A stretch of 64,000 bases of DNA from NCBI GenBank assembly GCA_905221605.1, contig CAJNDS010000191.1:367501-431500 (forward strand). Direction: 5' to 3'. The position numbers and the translations under genes are program-made. This DNA is from Symbiodinium natans (taxonomy: Eukaryota > Sar > Dinophyceae > Suessiales > Symbiodiniaceae). Shown in pieces: positions 12,901 through 21,812 of the stretch. The notes beneath the pieces are model-generated. The model made no database searches and was not told the origin of the DNA. It saw only the letters and a list, made by a program, of their open reading frames with translations. The stretch's first letter is position 1. Every line of letters begins with the position of its first letter.

Positions 12901-15626
12901 CCAGCAGCTCACAGACTTCGTTCGAGACACTCACAACAAGGAACCAAGCACAGCTCGAGAGGAGTGATGTGAAGGTACTTGCGACAATTAAGCACAGGCA
13001 TTTGCGCGTTCAAGCAAGGGGTCCCTGCAGGGAGAGAACGCCACCAGCGGTCTTGTTGATCAGCTGGGCCACCCCAATGATGCCTGCCTTAAAGGCCTTA
13101 TCCCGATCGCCGAGACCGCCGAGCTTGCTTGGGGTTTGTACTCTGTGTTTTGGGGGGGGTTATACTTTGGGATGCTCCCCCTGATACTAACAGTCCTGGG
13201 ATTATAACAAGGGGTTCAATAATCTCTATCAAGGACTGCTAGGACAAGGGGGAACATCCCAATTTATACTCTTTGAGCCCAAGTTGTCCACCCAAATTCA
13301 CAATCACAAGCATCTCTCGAAGCTGCACGCCACATGTCTAGGATTGACTGGGCATGTTCACGCTCCTAGCACACGCAACGACTCTTGCATACGCAGGCCA
13401 AGGTGCTCGTATTGGTACACAAAGAATGTTGCGCGTCTGGAAACCTGCAGACAGAAGCCTAGATCTGCTACGAGCGACGTAAATCCAACAGCCCGAAACC
13501 CTAAACCATCTGGGGGGGTGGCAGCTGAGACCTAGTAAAGCAGCGGTGCGCTCTGATAGGTAGTCTGCACGAGGCACGTTCCCGAGCGGGCACCGTTTGC
13601 CTGTAGAATTCTTGGGTCTTGCGATCAGCTTCCACCACTGTTAACTATACCCCCCTTAGAACCTTAGAACCTTAATGCAAATATGATCTTTAATATCCTC
13701 TTGGGTTTTATATAAGCAAAAAAAATTCCCAAGGGGGTTATAGTTAAACTGGAAAGCATACATCTGGTCTGTGACCATTGGTTAATTATTGAGTACTGTT
13801 CCTTTTCTTGTTGGCATGCGCATCGACCCGCTAGAAAACAAGACGACCGAGGTAAAACTGTCGGTGGTCTGACTCCTGGCTTAAGATTTTTCTACAGACC
13901 ACGCATTCTTTCTGCCGGTTGGCTTTATAAGTTTTCAAAGGACACAAGGGAAACCGGGTACCAATGGCCCTCCTTGCAACTGGTGAATCAACGACAGATG
14001 CGGTAGGAGTGAAGTATGGGCCCGCCCCCCCGTTTCATGGTTCCTGTTACCCATGAAGAAAACCAAGGGGTCCAGATTTGGGGATGCTTTCTCTTCATGA
14101 CCAGGGCTGAAGTTCAACATCAAGGGTGCACCAGGTGGAGCCTTGAACGGGGAAGGCACACATTACCTTCGGCTACAGCCCTATAGGGGCATCCCAAACC
14201 TTCCCAGAACTCAAACAGGGCCCGCACCGGTCTTTCGATCGATCTCGGTATTGAATCTGGAGTCTGCGTATGCATCGATGATGATGAGTGGCTCGCCTGG
14301 CTGTGACTGGGTGGGTGACTCCTCTGGCCTATGACTTCGAGAGGTTGCCTCCAGACGCATAATGATTTCAGATTGTCTGACAAACCTAGGGCCCGTGAGA
14401 TCCAGGAACCACGAAGAAATGAGAGGGTACTTACATAATGAATACAAGGGCGAAGCGACACCGACGCCACAAATTGGCATCGATGCCGATACTGGATTAA
14501 GAAAGTCAGGCTCCCAAAGGAGCTGCAGTATTGACTTTGGTTTGCATGTTGTTGCGGGGCTTCTTCACCGGTTCCAGAGGGCGAAGAACCGAGGACTCTT
14601 GCAGCAGTCAAGGCATGAAGGCCATCGCAATAGGTTTGGGGTTTGGAGAACAAACCGGCCTGAACAAGCCACACTTCCAGCCACTCCAGAATTGAAGGGT
14701 ATGCGAATCTCCTTCCCGGTGGAATTCACCTCAGCTTTTGCGCTTGTTCTCAAGCGGTCTTTCCTCAGGTACAGTACGGCCTGCGCGCAATCCTGACACC
14801 TGGCGGTCCGTCCGTACACGTAGTTTCCCAGGGTCTGTCGTGGGAGGTAGCTGTCTAGCGTTTCCATATGTGTATATATATATATATTTATATATTTATA
14901 TTAATTTATTTATTTATTTATATGGTACATACACATGAGCATGTTCACGCAAGCACATATCTATATCATATATCCATCTATATCTATGGCTCACCTCACC
15001 TACGCTAGACCCTGCCGACATTTCATGAGGGAAATGAGAGAGGTGGTGCTGAGCTACAGCACTAAGCCGACACCTTTCAGATAACCCTAACAACCCTATA
15101 ATTGAGGGAACAGGTCGAGGCATGGTTTTGTTGGGTGCGGATCGGTCCCATCAGACGACTTGCTAGCAAGCCTAAGAGAAGCCGGTCAAGATCCAACACA
15201 GTAGCGAATATGCGTGGCCATTTCTGATAAACCATTTGTCTCGATTTTTGGGAAGATTTTCCACCAAGCAGCAGTAGAGTACAACTCCTTGTGCTGCCTG
15301 TCAACCAGGAAGACCTTAAGTGCCAAGTCCAAGCAGAGTTGACCGCATAAGTGCACTTGGTATCTTCTTTGAGTGTTTGCTGTGTGTGAGGGGGTTTACA
15401 ACATGTTGAGCTAGCTTTTTTTCGCGGTCGGAAAAAAATGCCCTCGACTAGCCCTTGACTACGCACACACATCAGAACAAAGCATTCCACACAGGGCCCA
15501 AAGCCCAAATAGCAACACGCCCACAGCAGTTCGGCCCAAGCTGCACTGGCCACTTCGGCACCCACAAGGCCTTTAGCCTCGTCCATCAGTCGGGTCAAGA
15601 CCATCTCCACACTGAGGTCCACGTTC
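926..15626 (-). CDS. GAF-domain 3',5'-cyclic nucleotide phosphodiesterase (multi-exon, partial)
   Basis: Predicted to hydrolyse cAMP and/or cGMP, with a GAF domain upstream of the PDEase I catalytic domain as in mammalian PDE2/5/6/10/11. Seen: ordered minus-strand exons whose ends join into family consensus. GAF parts are the start helix (15.6 kb), a VFLVDR strand (15.3 kb), EIRIPFNSGVAG (14.7 kb), DAYADSRFN (14.25 kb), TGFQTRNILCVPI (13.4 kb) and GVAQLINK (13.07 kb). Catalytic parts are YHNS|AHAASVVHFMY (9.4/8.8 kb), HDFEHEGVTND (8.3 kb), EMNFL..FQNLR|SVVVEMVLATDM (6.4/6.1 kb), KCADIGHLALDW (2.3 kb) and RLEE|EFFLQGDREK (2.27/0.99 kb). The metal-binding histidines and aspartates of the YHN, HDxxH and ADIGH motifs are kept. 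Not found: the exon with the YND.S.LENHH motif, the GAF C-terminal helix, and the last catalytic exons, which probably lie left of the window. Introns of up to 3.7 kb carry the repeats. Exons at 16.5 and 17.6 kb may be its N-terminus. Specificity cannot be read. Confidence 0.9.
1080..1140. repeat. Dispersed repeat, family 2, divergent copy
   Basis: Contains CCTTAATGATTAGAATAGGG, close to the CCTTAAGGATTAGAATAGGG of 39640-39710 and its neighbour at 40040-40110. Confidence 0.5.
1405..1452. repeat. (CATA)n microsatellite
   Basis: Tetranucleotide CATA/TACA run with two substitutions, in the intron between PDE exons at 0.99 and 2.27 kb. Similar runs lie at 16141-16181 and near 52.8 kb. Confidence 0.9.
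2160..2235 (+). mobile_element. Short dispersed element, family 1, copy b
   Basis: Reads GGGACCCTTAATGTAGACCC, then CCCAAATAGTAGGATTCCCT and later AATGTACCCC, in the order seen in copy a and in 53160-53275 reversed. It lies about 30 bases downstream (on the minus strand) of a PDE exon. Confidence 0.6.
2267..2356 (-). CDS. PDE exon: KCADIGH motif
   Basis: Thirty complete codons encode VLKFALKCADIGHLALDW and then a segment ending HLRWVQRLEE. KCADIGH carries the metal-ligand aspartate of class I phosphodiesterases, and H..W...L.EE is the helix that follows. Acceptor GAGAG|GTG, donor GAG|GTCTCT, both phase 0. Confidence 0.92.
3329..4100. repeat. About 102-bp palindromic tandem array, direct then inverted
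   Basis: Units start near 3429, 3523, 3625 and 3727 (spacing 94-102). Each holds CTCGAGTTTCCAAAATTCC-type sequence and, about 50 bases on, its complement GGATTTTTGGAAACTCGAG, so each unit can fold on itself. From about 3755 the units run in the opposite orientation. The long open frames on both strands here come from the repetition, with stop-poor 102-base periods, and are not genes. Confidence 0.92.
4100..5280. repeat. AT-rich tract of degenerate GGATTCCTATTAATTTTAAT repeats
   Basis: Strongly AT-rich against the rest of the window, built from loose copies of a motif near AATAGGNTTCCTATTNATTT, spaced roughly every 25-50 bases. No convincing coding signal despite open frames. Confidence 0.75.
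5885..5970. repeat. GCC/GCT triplet then GTTGTG tract
   Basis: Triplet-rich low-complexity sequence, intronic with respect to the PDE gene. Confidence 0.8.
6075..6111 (-). CDS. PDE exon: VEMVLATDM motif
   Basis: Encodes (R)SVVVEMVLATDM, the helix carrying the conserved ATDM of class I phosphodiesterases. Only 37 bases long. Acceptor GTGAG|G and probable donor ATG|GCTCTC (GC type). With the exon at 6445-6494 it reads FQNLR-SVVVEMVLATDM, matching FRxLVIEMVxATDM. Confidence 0.85.
6445..6494 (-). CDS. PDE exon: EMNFL..FQNLR
   Basis: Encodes EMNFLDGMGSDQFQNLR, matching the conserved N(I/F)L..L....(F)R segment before ATDM. Acceptor TTAAG|GAA; donor AG|GCCAGT is GC-type. The phase is right to complete an arginine codon with the first base of the next exon. 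Confidence 0.82.
6841..6915. repeat. Interstitial telomere-like block (CCCTAAA)n
   Basis: Perfect CCCTAAA units mixed with variants (CCTAAG, CCCTAAT) inside the PDE gene, between the exons at 8.3 and 6.5 kb. Confidence 0.9.
8259..8345 (-). CDS. PDE exon: HDFEHEGVTND motif
   Basis: Encodes ILAALMHDFEHEGVTND, then FHNKTSF. This is the HDxxHxGxxN signature of class I phosphodiesterases with both metal-binding residues present (compare HDYEHTGTTNNF in PDE1). Acceptor ATAAG|GC; donor uncertain, possibly G|GTGTTG. Confidence 0.92.
8743..8814 (-). CDS. PDE exon: HAASVVHFMYALL
   Basis: Encodes AHAASVVHFMYALLVHGG and a few more residues. With the upstream exon it reads YHNS-AHAASVVHFMYALL, the YHNxxHAxxV motif holding the catalytic and metal-binding histidines. 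Acceptor AGCCAG|GCG. The 3' end is uncertain; the frame stays open to the stop near 8705. Confidence 0.88.
9084..9130. repeat. Interstitial telomere-like block (CCCTAAA)n
   Basis: About six tandem CCCTAAA units between PDE exons at 9.35 and 8.8 kb. Confidence 0.95.
9351..9430 (-). CDS. PDE exon: helix before YHN motif
   Basis: Encodes LDETKLKRFLIEVENGY and then PQSNRYHNS, the L..F...VE..Y...(P)YHN segment at the start of the catalytic core. Acceptor GCCCAG|GT; donor TCC|GCAACT is GC-type, phase 0, and joins GCG CAT of the next exon exactly. Confidence 0.88.
11200..11275 (-). CDS. Possible PDE linker exon
   Basis: The frame reads VASLLSDVRKEFRNISG then TARVYRM, a charged amphipathic stretch between the GAF and catalytic exons. 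No family match and uncertain borders; placed in the PDE gene by position only. Confidence 0.4.
11889..11908. repeat. Poly-G run
   Basis: G homopolymer interrupted once by A, within a PDE intron. Confidence 0.9.
12055..12100 (+). repeat. Dispersed repeat, family 3, divergent copy
   Basis: AGAGGTTATCCTTAATATAC followed by TCCTAAGTATGG resembles AGAGGTTCCCTTAGCATAC then TCCTAGTATGG at 26928. Confidence 0.5.
12597..12632. repeat. Interstitial telomere-like block (TTTAGGG)n
   Basis: Five tandem TTTAGGG units, opposite orientation to the 9084 block. Confidence 0.95.
13040..13096 (-). CDS. GAF exon: GVAQLINK motif
   Basis: Encodes AFKAGIIGVAQLINKTAG, the penultimate strand of GAF domains ending in the characteristic NK. 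Acceptor ATAAG|GCC, phase 0, continuing from VPIR of the upstream exon. The 3' border is uncertain: candidate donor G|GTGGCG inside, or after the CTGCAG at 13027. Confidence 0.85.
13167..13262. mobile_element. MITE with 17-bp inverted ends and 8-bp target duplication
   Basis: Ends are TTGGGATGCTCCCCCT and, reversed, TTGGGATGTTCCCCCTT (one mismatch over 16). Flanks are GTTATACT and TTTATACT, an 8-bp direct repeat with one mismatch. It is 96 bp with no ORF. The 8-bp duplication suits hAT-type transposition. A related copy starts at 46956. Confidence 0.82.
13407..13444 (-). CDS. GAF exon: TGFQTRNILCVPI
   Basis: A 38-base exon encoding (G)FQTRNILCVPIR, the GAF strand TGfxTxnILcvPi. Acceptor CTGCAG|GT completes the glycine codon left by the upstream exon ending ACC G. 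Donor CGA|GCACCT, GC-type. Confidence 0.88.
13641..13747. mobile_element. MITE with TTAACTATAnCCCCCTT ends, copy A
   Basis: The left end TTAACTATACCCCCCTT and right end reversed TTAACTATAACCCCCTT match at 16 of 17 bases. ACTG flanks both sides, a possible 4-bp target duplication. The AT-rich core (ACCTTAAT, TTTAATATCC, TTTTAT, A run) is shared with 45360-45460. No ORF; it sits in a PDE intron. Confidence 0.82.
14228..14296 (-). CDS. GAF exon: DAYADSRFN
   Basis: Encodes (G)EPLIIIDAYADSRFNTE then IDRKT(G), the GAF segment G(e)xLxIxDAYxDxRFn. Sixty-nine bases, acceptor AGCCAG|GC, donor ACC G|GTGCGG. Both split glycine codons are completed by the neighbouring exons. Confidence 0.9.
14660..14748 (-). 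CDS. GAF exon: EIRIPFNSGVAG
   Basis: Encodes TSAKAEVNSTGKEIRIPFNS then GVAGSVACSG, the EIRxPxxxGIAGxxaxtG core of GAF domains. Donor TCA G|GCCGGT, GC-type. The 5' border is not fixed; the frame is open upstream through AVLYLRKDRL. Confidence 0.87.
14872..14936. repeat. (TA)n/(TTTA)n microsatellite
   Basis: TA dinucleotides followed by TTTA repeats in a PDE intron. Confidence 0.9.
15275..15314 (-). CDS. GAF exon: VFLVDRQHKELYST
   Basis: Encodes VFLVDRQHKELYST, matching the GAF strand xxxFLvDxxxxELxS. Acceptor TTAAG|GTC continues in phase 0 from GAE of the upstream exon. The donor is uncertain. Confidence 0.8.
15554..15626 (-). CDS. GAF exon: N-terminal helix
   Basis: Encodes VDLSVEMVLTRLMDEAKGLV and then GAE, the first helix of a GAF domain. 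Acceptor CCCCAG|G, donor GAA|GTGGCC. CCCTAAA-like repeat lies about 20 bases upstream. Confidence 0.82.
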
Positions 15627-15806
15627 CTGGGGGGCTCTGCACCCTAAACCCCTAAACCGAAACCCGAATCCCCAAATCCTACGCATAAGCCTTCTTAAGG
15701 TCCAGGACTGGGTGCGAATGGGCCAAGCACCCGCTATTTCCAACCTTTCTTGCATCTGAATTCTGCACGCAATGTACCACCTCAACTCTAAACCCTGGCA
15801 TCCCAC

Positions 15807-15837
15807 CCAATACACGGCCAAACTTGTCGGCAAAGGC
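15807..15837 (-). CDS. Possible micro-exon upstream of GAF
   Basis: GCGCAG|GCC opens a frame reading AFADKFGRVL before a TTGG|GTGGGA donor. Very short, and its phase does not match the next exon without another exon between, so this is tentative. Confidence 0.3.
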
Positions 15838-16140
15838 CTGCGCCTTAACCCTATAGTGGTGCCCTGCACCGCCTGCGACAAAGGCCTAACAACTAGAAGA
15901 GGGTTGTGGGGGTTATTCTTATATAGGGAATAGAAGGGAGTACTTTTAGTGATTTTCTGACCCCTATACTATACTCTATGAGGCGCAGACGTCTAGGTAG
16001 AATCCTGAGAAGGGCGATGGGTGCTCTGGCTTGGCGTGGCATGGTCTATACCAACTGGTGCTCCTCCTGCCTCCCGGGGACCATGCCTTATTCTGATTTG
16101 TTACTGTTATTATGATCTATGTACTAAGTACTTACTGAAC

Positions 16141-16181
16141 ATATACATACATACATACATACATACATACATACATACAGA
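16141..16181. repeat. (CATA)n microsatellite
   Basis: About ten CATA units. Confidence 0.95.
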
Positions 16182-16489
16182 TGTTTCACTTGTGGGGTGG
16201 GGGAATGGGAAGGGGAGGAGCCACACGGCCAAGGCGCAACAGAATAGAACCTCAGTCATCAATGCGAGACGCGAGCAGCAACATGGGCAAGAGATGCTTA
16301 GCAAGAAAAAAAGGACCGCACCATGCCGATCAAATAGCATCCCAGGTGTCTCGGACGACGACGCCGACGACGACGACGACTGCTGCCGCTACAACTACTA
16401 CCGGAGAGGAACTAAAGGCTAACAGTTTGGGACTGTAAAGGGGTTCTATTGCTTCATAAGATAAAAGGGTGCTTATATAACTAACTTAC

Positions 16490-16578
16490 TACAAAGGCGA
16501 CATCCATGCCTGCTTGCGTCAAGGAGCATTGCATGAGCGAGTCGATGGTGCTCAAGATCGCCTCGGATGTAGGGCACT
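16490..16578 (-). CDS. Exon, possibly PDE N-terminal region
   Basis: Frame CPTSEAILSTIDSLMQCSLT then QAGMDVAFV ends exactly at a strong donor GTA|GTAAGT. Serine- and leucine-rich, no family recognised. It lies about 0.9 kb upstream of the GAF start on the same strand. Confidence 0.55.
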
Positions 16579-16864
16579 TGGCTTTGGAGGTTCGGTGTCT
16601 TTGGAGCAGTTGCGATGTAGGCTGCAGAATTGAGGTTTAAGGATTCGACTGGGAGGATTCCGCCGGGAGTAGCGCGAAGAAACTTGAGTCTCTGGCTGCC
16701 CTGTGCCTCTGAGGAGCTCGTGCAGAAATGATTTCTTTCGTTCTTTGTTTCAAGAGGCTTAGGGCACTAGGCCTTCGCACTGGATGCGCCGTTGAGGTCG
16801 TCTCTCGCGCTTCTTGTGTTTTCGATCTTTCTCTTTATTTTGTCTGCCTTTCTTGCTTCCTTCC

Positions 16865-16990
16865 TTTCCGCCTTCTCTCTCTCTCTCTCTCTATCTCCAC
16901 ACGCATCGCCTCCGTGAAGGGAGCCGCCCCGCAGGGCGGGACTCTCTCTCCTCGCTCTCTCTCTCTCTCTCTTTCTCTCTCTCTGTCCCT
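16865..16990. repeat. (CT)n tracts
   Basis: Two CT-dinucleotide runs separated by about 60 bases. Confidence 0.95.
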
Positions 16991-17504
16991 ATATCTCCAA
17001 ACTCCTATATCTCTACCTACCCGCCCCTGTGTTACGGGTATTCAATGTTAAGCCGGTGGAGCACAGGGCCAGCAATGCCACTCATCTCGCACGACCCCCT
17101 AGCCACAACCTCCTGTTAATGTTTCCGTCCCAGCTCCCCCCTGTTCGGTCAAGACTCTCTCTTTTCCCTCGCTCGCTCAAGTTGAGGGGCTCAGGGCCCA
17201 GCCTTAGACCCTGCAGACAGGTGGCTGAGTTGCAGCTGAACTTGCCGTGCCGCTTGACCAGGCCAGCCGTGGTATGCTGGATGGCCTTTCACTGTCCCAA
17301 CTGCAGATGACGAGTACAAAGTTAAGCAAGCAATTGCGCTGCCTGTGGCGAATCTGTGCATCTGCGCACAAGCACTTTCTTCTAAGTCTCCATGTGCATC
17401 CTCTAGAAGTAAGGGAGAGGAAGAGCGATGGGGGGCCCAAGTTGATGAGATGCTCTTGTGAAGCTGATGGTCGCCCTCCCTCCATCATTCAACCCTGCAT
17501 CGTG

Positions 17505-17640
17505 CCAACGCAAGTCCGAACCAAAGAAGCCTCGCGGTGACGAGATAGCACCTGCTCGAAGTACTCTTCCTGAGTAGCTCCGGCTTCGGCACGCAAGGAA
17601 CAAGATGAGGACGGATCTACTTCGAGCGAGATAGAATGAA
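17505..17640 (-). CDS. Exon-like segment, unrecognised
   Basis: Open frame containing RAEAGATQEEYFEQVLSRHR, a charged helix-like segment typical of coding sequence. It could belong to the PDE N-terminus. No domain match; borders unknown. Confidence 0.45.
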
Positions 17641-18595
17641 ACAGTAGCGTACTTGAACCCTGAGAATATAGGAGTTGACGTTGAGTTTCAACAGTCACAC
17701 AGCTAAAGTCAATATTAAATCCCCGCCAAGGCCAACATGCTTTACTTGGGTTAAGGTTGAAAGATTGAGGGTTGAGGATGTTCAGGTTGAAGGCTTGAGG
17801 GTTGAAGTTGAAAAGTTGCTAGTTACCTAGTTCCCAATCGTTCAGATGTTACAAATCCAAATTTGGGCCCAACTGCCTACATGGTGTGGTGACATGTCTA
17901 GGATCCAATTTGGCAATCATCTGTGCTTTGCAAGATTTTGCAATGCATCCGAACTGGCGCACCCGAACCAGTCAATCTGAGCCCGAATACAGACACCGAG
18001 CATCACTGACACCTCGACTAAAGAGGCCCAGTCACAATTGCATTTCGAAGCGCGTGATTTGGCCTGAGGGGCCGTCGCAGGCCCTAAACAACAAGCCCTG
18101 AAATTGGAGGTAGGCTTCTCGGGAACTGTACCGGCTCTCACTCTTACCACATGGCAGAGTCATAAGCTTAAGCTTTCAGGACTCCCCTGTTGTGTTTTGT
18201 CGCAGAGGTAGTTGCAGATAAACGTGCAGAATTGATTGCCAGGAACCTGGCACAGGTGAATGTCATCTGTTTCCACTTAGCAAGTACCTGCATCTCCTCA
18301 GCATGCGCCTGATATCACCTCTGTGGAAGAGGGTTGTGTTTTGGGTTTTTTGGGTTTGAGGGGGTTGGGGTCTTGGGCCACTGCTTTCACAGCACAAGCA
18401 GATCCGCAGGTCAAGGCATATACCTTTTATAGTCCCTATACACCTAAGTAGCCCCTGAAGAACCCCTAAACAATCCCTAAGGTCCCTTATAAGCGTCCCT
18501 ACTTTAGTCCCTTGATGACTGGAATCGGAGGCGAGTGGACCTGTCGTTTATGCGCCAAGCTGCCTAAATGGTGACTTGTCAGATTGTTTCTTCTC

Positions 18596-18650
18596 TACCC
18601 TAAACCCTAAACCCTAAACCCTAAACCCTAAACCCTAAACCCTAAACCAT
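18596..18650. repeat. Interstitial telomere-like block (CCCTAAA)n
   Basis: About seven uninterrupted CCCTAAA units. Confidence 0.97.
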
Positions 18651-19070
18651 GGTGGCATCCCTACGGCCACTCCTCTTCATGCAGCCCTCAACCCTAAACC
18701 CTCAACCCCAAACCGGACCAGTCGTTCCTTCCTGATCTGCTCTGCAATCAGAGCAGTCCCTCTGTCTTGGGGTTTACTATTCTGGGGACAACATTTCTCA
18801 TTTTTTGGGACGGGGGAAGTCCCAGAACTACAGAAGATCATGAAATCAGTAGACCCGGGCCGCCCCCAAACATTGTCCGACACGAAGCTAATATGGGGGT
18901 TTCCGAAACTAGGGGTACCCAAATACCCATATCTGAGGCCGAGACCTGAAAAGCTGCTTGATCTGCATAAGCATGCATCAAAACGCGTCTCACAAGTCTA
19001 GGCCCTGGGCACAAAGGACTTCTGTGGCAGCTTCGCCCCACTCACAGGGGAAGTGTCCTGCCACTGTCGG

Positions 19071-19131
19071 ACCCTAAACCCTAAACCCTAAACCCTAAAC
19101 CCTAAACCCTAAACCCTAAACCCTAAACCCT
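19071..19131. repeat. Interstitial telomere-like block (CCCTAAA)n
   Basis: About eight uninterrupted CCCTAAA units; the longest perfect block in the window. Confidence 0.97.
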
Positions 19132-20714
19132 ACACAAACAATTTAGGCCATGGGTGGCCGGTTGCTGCTACTACTGCTGCTACGACTGCGACGACGACTA
19201 AGCCTACCAAAACCACGCATCTCCTGCTGCCCAGCGTGTCTGCCCATTTTTAAGTAGAACCGCGGGTTTAGGGTTTAGGGTTTTTTTTGGCACCCGACTA
19301 GCCACAGCAAAGCGGGGATGATAGGTCGGTCTCGAAGAACGGTAAAAAAACTTCCCCTGGGATGTGGGATTACTATCCCTACCCGGAGGATTCTAGCCGT
19401 GAGGCATTCAGGGGAGGACATATGTGGGTTCTAAGCTGCCACGTTCAGCCTTGAAACGCTCAACAGGAACAAAGTTCACAAGCCCCAAAGCCAACCACAC
19501 GCCTAAAACCAACCTAAATACCCTCAAGCACTTGGCTGAACAGGCCCATCGACCAACTTAGTGAGCGGGTAGCAAGTATGAGCCCCCCTCCCACGTGTGG
19601 TCCCAACTTAACTATGCACATGGCAGTAGTATCGCCTGCCGGGCTAGGCGTTTCAAAGGGCCCTGCCCTCTCTTGATGTCCTTGAGGGGACGCGGGCCAG
19701 TGGCGGATAGCACATTAACAAGAACCAAGCAAAATTTCAACAACTCAGTACAGACCAAACAGCTCCTAACCCCACGCCCATGCATCCAGTCTGACAACAT
19801 GGCATGGTTACAAATGGCTACGAAATGCTCGCGGGGATGCAGCAGGTCAGTGCGGGGCCACGTAACAACAGTTGATGGTCCAGAAGGACGCAATACCCAC
19901 CTAGCAAACCGGATGGATCTTCATTCAGCCCGCGGTGCACCCCCCTGTGAGACTGCTGGCCTTAGGAGGCAGCCCGCTGTGGCATATCTCAAAGGCGAAC
20001 TGCCCGAGCACCGATGAGTGAAATCTGCTATAGACCCGCCTGTGGCCCGTTCATGAGTACAAAATTCCCCGCGCAGTTCCCCTTTGCTGTGTGTGGAGGC
20101 TGACATACACCTCACTGCTACTGTGTACACGGCCTGCCTAGGCTCATTGGTCTAGGGAGGCAGTCGAGGCCCATCTCAACCCGACAATTTGCAGCAACAG
20201 ACTAAGTAGAGTACACAACCAAAGGACATACAAGAAGTCGTCGGGCATGTGGCCTTGTGTGAGCAACTGTCATGATCCGCACGAGGTCGGTCCTAAATTC
20301 AGGTCATGGGCACGCCTGTGGCCGCTGAGAGATAAGGGACTACCCTCGGGTAGTGCAGATCACAACCTTTCTGTGAGGTCGTCAAGACTTCACCAACAGT
20401 GCTGTTAGGTTGGACGCAAATCCAGCCCCGCGTGGCGTCAAGTCGGATGATTCGCAGCAAGATTTCGACTATGGGCACGCCTGTGGCCAATTCGTGAATC
20501 AGTGTAACCTCATCCGACTTGCGACGACATGTCAAAGGGAGTGGCTCTACTGTCGCTCTGATCTAAGTCTTGGTGCACCTTTGACAACGGACTAAGAACC
20601 AAGGCCTACTAGGCCAACTACAACTGTAAACCTGAATAGTCATGGCCACAGCTGTATATGCCTTTTCACCAAGACTTAGGGGAGCCTGGCGGACATGCTT
20701 GCGAGGGCATGCAG

Positions 20715-20900
20715 CGAATTACGAATTAAGGGAGCTTTATATGACGACCGTCAAATTAAGGGAGCCATGTAAAAGACCCTTAAACCTTAGAAACGGAAGA
20801 CAAGCCCACCCAAAAGTTGAGGTCGTGCACCGAATTTACGAATTACGAATTCAGAGGAGCTCAGTATGACGAAGTATGAATTACAAATTAGGGGAGCTCT
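20715..20900. repeat. Short repeats of GAATTA..GGGAGCT
   Basis: At least four copies of a unit near GAATTAAGGGAGCTTTATA or ACGAATTACGAATT followed by GGGAGC, some with TATGACGA. Confidence 0.7.
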
Positions 20901-21129
20901 GCGGCCACAAGTAGGTCAAAAAAACAGAAACAGGTAGACACCAAAGTCTGACCACCAGAGAATATACAACTGAAACCTTCGTCTATGGCCTGTCAGAGCT
21001 GTCGTGGATGTGTGAGACTGAATTACAAATTACAAATTTGGAAGGACCCGTGTTTGTTAATTTTCATGCACAGAGCAGAGCTTGGGAATGCCCGCTGTGT
21101 TGCGCAGGTGCCAGTCAGGCTCTGTCAGC

Positions 21130-21324
21130 TCACTTTGCCACGTTCCTCTGCCAGTCATTCATTTTGCCTACCTCCTCTGTGTGTAGTGCATCCCACCACA
21201 ACCAGCAGCCATCTCTCCCCATGGCCAGCGCATTTCTGTCCTCTGTGCTCCCGCTAGGAAGTTCATCGCCCTGGATGTCAGCAAGAGCCTTGCGAGTGGT
21301 CTGGATCCGCCGCACAGGCTTCAA
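21130..21324 (-). CDS. Unrecognised ORF downstream of the oxygenase-like ORF
   Basis: Reads VRRIQTTRKALADIQGDELP and ends NDWQRNVAK before a stop. A similar string (CAGATCCAGACC) recurs about 165 bases away at 21460. Possibly a decayed downstream part of the same retroelement as 22211-23345; that link is only positional. Confidence 0.35.
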   Translation of the reverse strand: MKPVRRIQTTRKALADIQGDELPSGSTEDRNALAMGRDGCWLWWDALHTEEVGKMNDWQRNVAK

Positions 21325-21771
21325 TGGATCTTGTACAGCATTGCTGTCTTCCCCATATTCAGCGTCTATGTTACGACATGTCCTTCACAAAGGTTCACAG
21401 CCAAAGACAACGGTTCACAGCCAAAGTTCCACTGGCGGCCTGGGTCTGGTGCACCTCGCGGCGGTCTGGATCTGCTGCACATATTCCGGTCAAGTTTGGA
21501 TCAGGCGGCCTTTCTGCGATTGATCTTTCGCGGAGCGGTTGTCGCCCCCGCAGTCAGTCTCGCCCCACGAGTGGCCTGTTCCCTTTGCCAGAATTGCAGG
21601 AGAAGTCCTCTAAGGGGCTTTGAACCTGCCGCATTGTCCTCAGCTGTTCTGTTTCCCGGGCCTCTGGTGCCGAGGACGCCGATCCAGAGGAGATGACGCC
21701 ACAGCCATGGCTGCACGGAGTGACCACTAGGGTTACAGTCACCTAGTAGGGGGGGACTTACAAATGAGTCA

Positions 21772-21812
21772 AGGATAGGGGAATAGGGAGGATAGGGAGG
21801 ATAGGGAGGGGA
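21772..21812. repeat. GGATAGGGA minisatellite
   Basis: Four to five tandem copies of AGGGAGGAT-like units. Confidence 0.85.

Larger units (their letters stand above)
17700..21100. other. Stretch without a recognised gene
   Basis: Holds telomere-like blocks, a duplicated GGGCACGCCTGTGGCC (near 20310 and 20475) and a repeat cluster at 20715-20900. Weak minus-strand frames near 17.95 and 18.75 kb resemble coding sequence but have no supported borders. Confidence 0.5.

Noticed and set aside
12675..13184. 169-codon plus-strand frame
   Set aside because: Antisense to the GAF exon at 13040-13096, and it runs into a MITE.
14120..14674. 184-codon minus-strand frame
   Set aside because: Overlaps GAF exons 14228-14296 and 14660-14748 in the wrong frame; the GAF frames match a family, this one does not.
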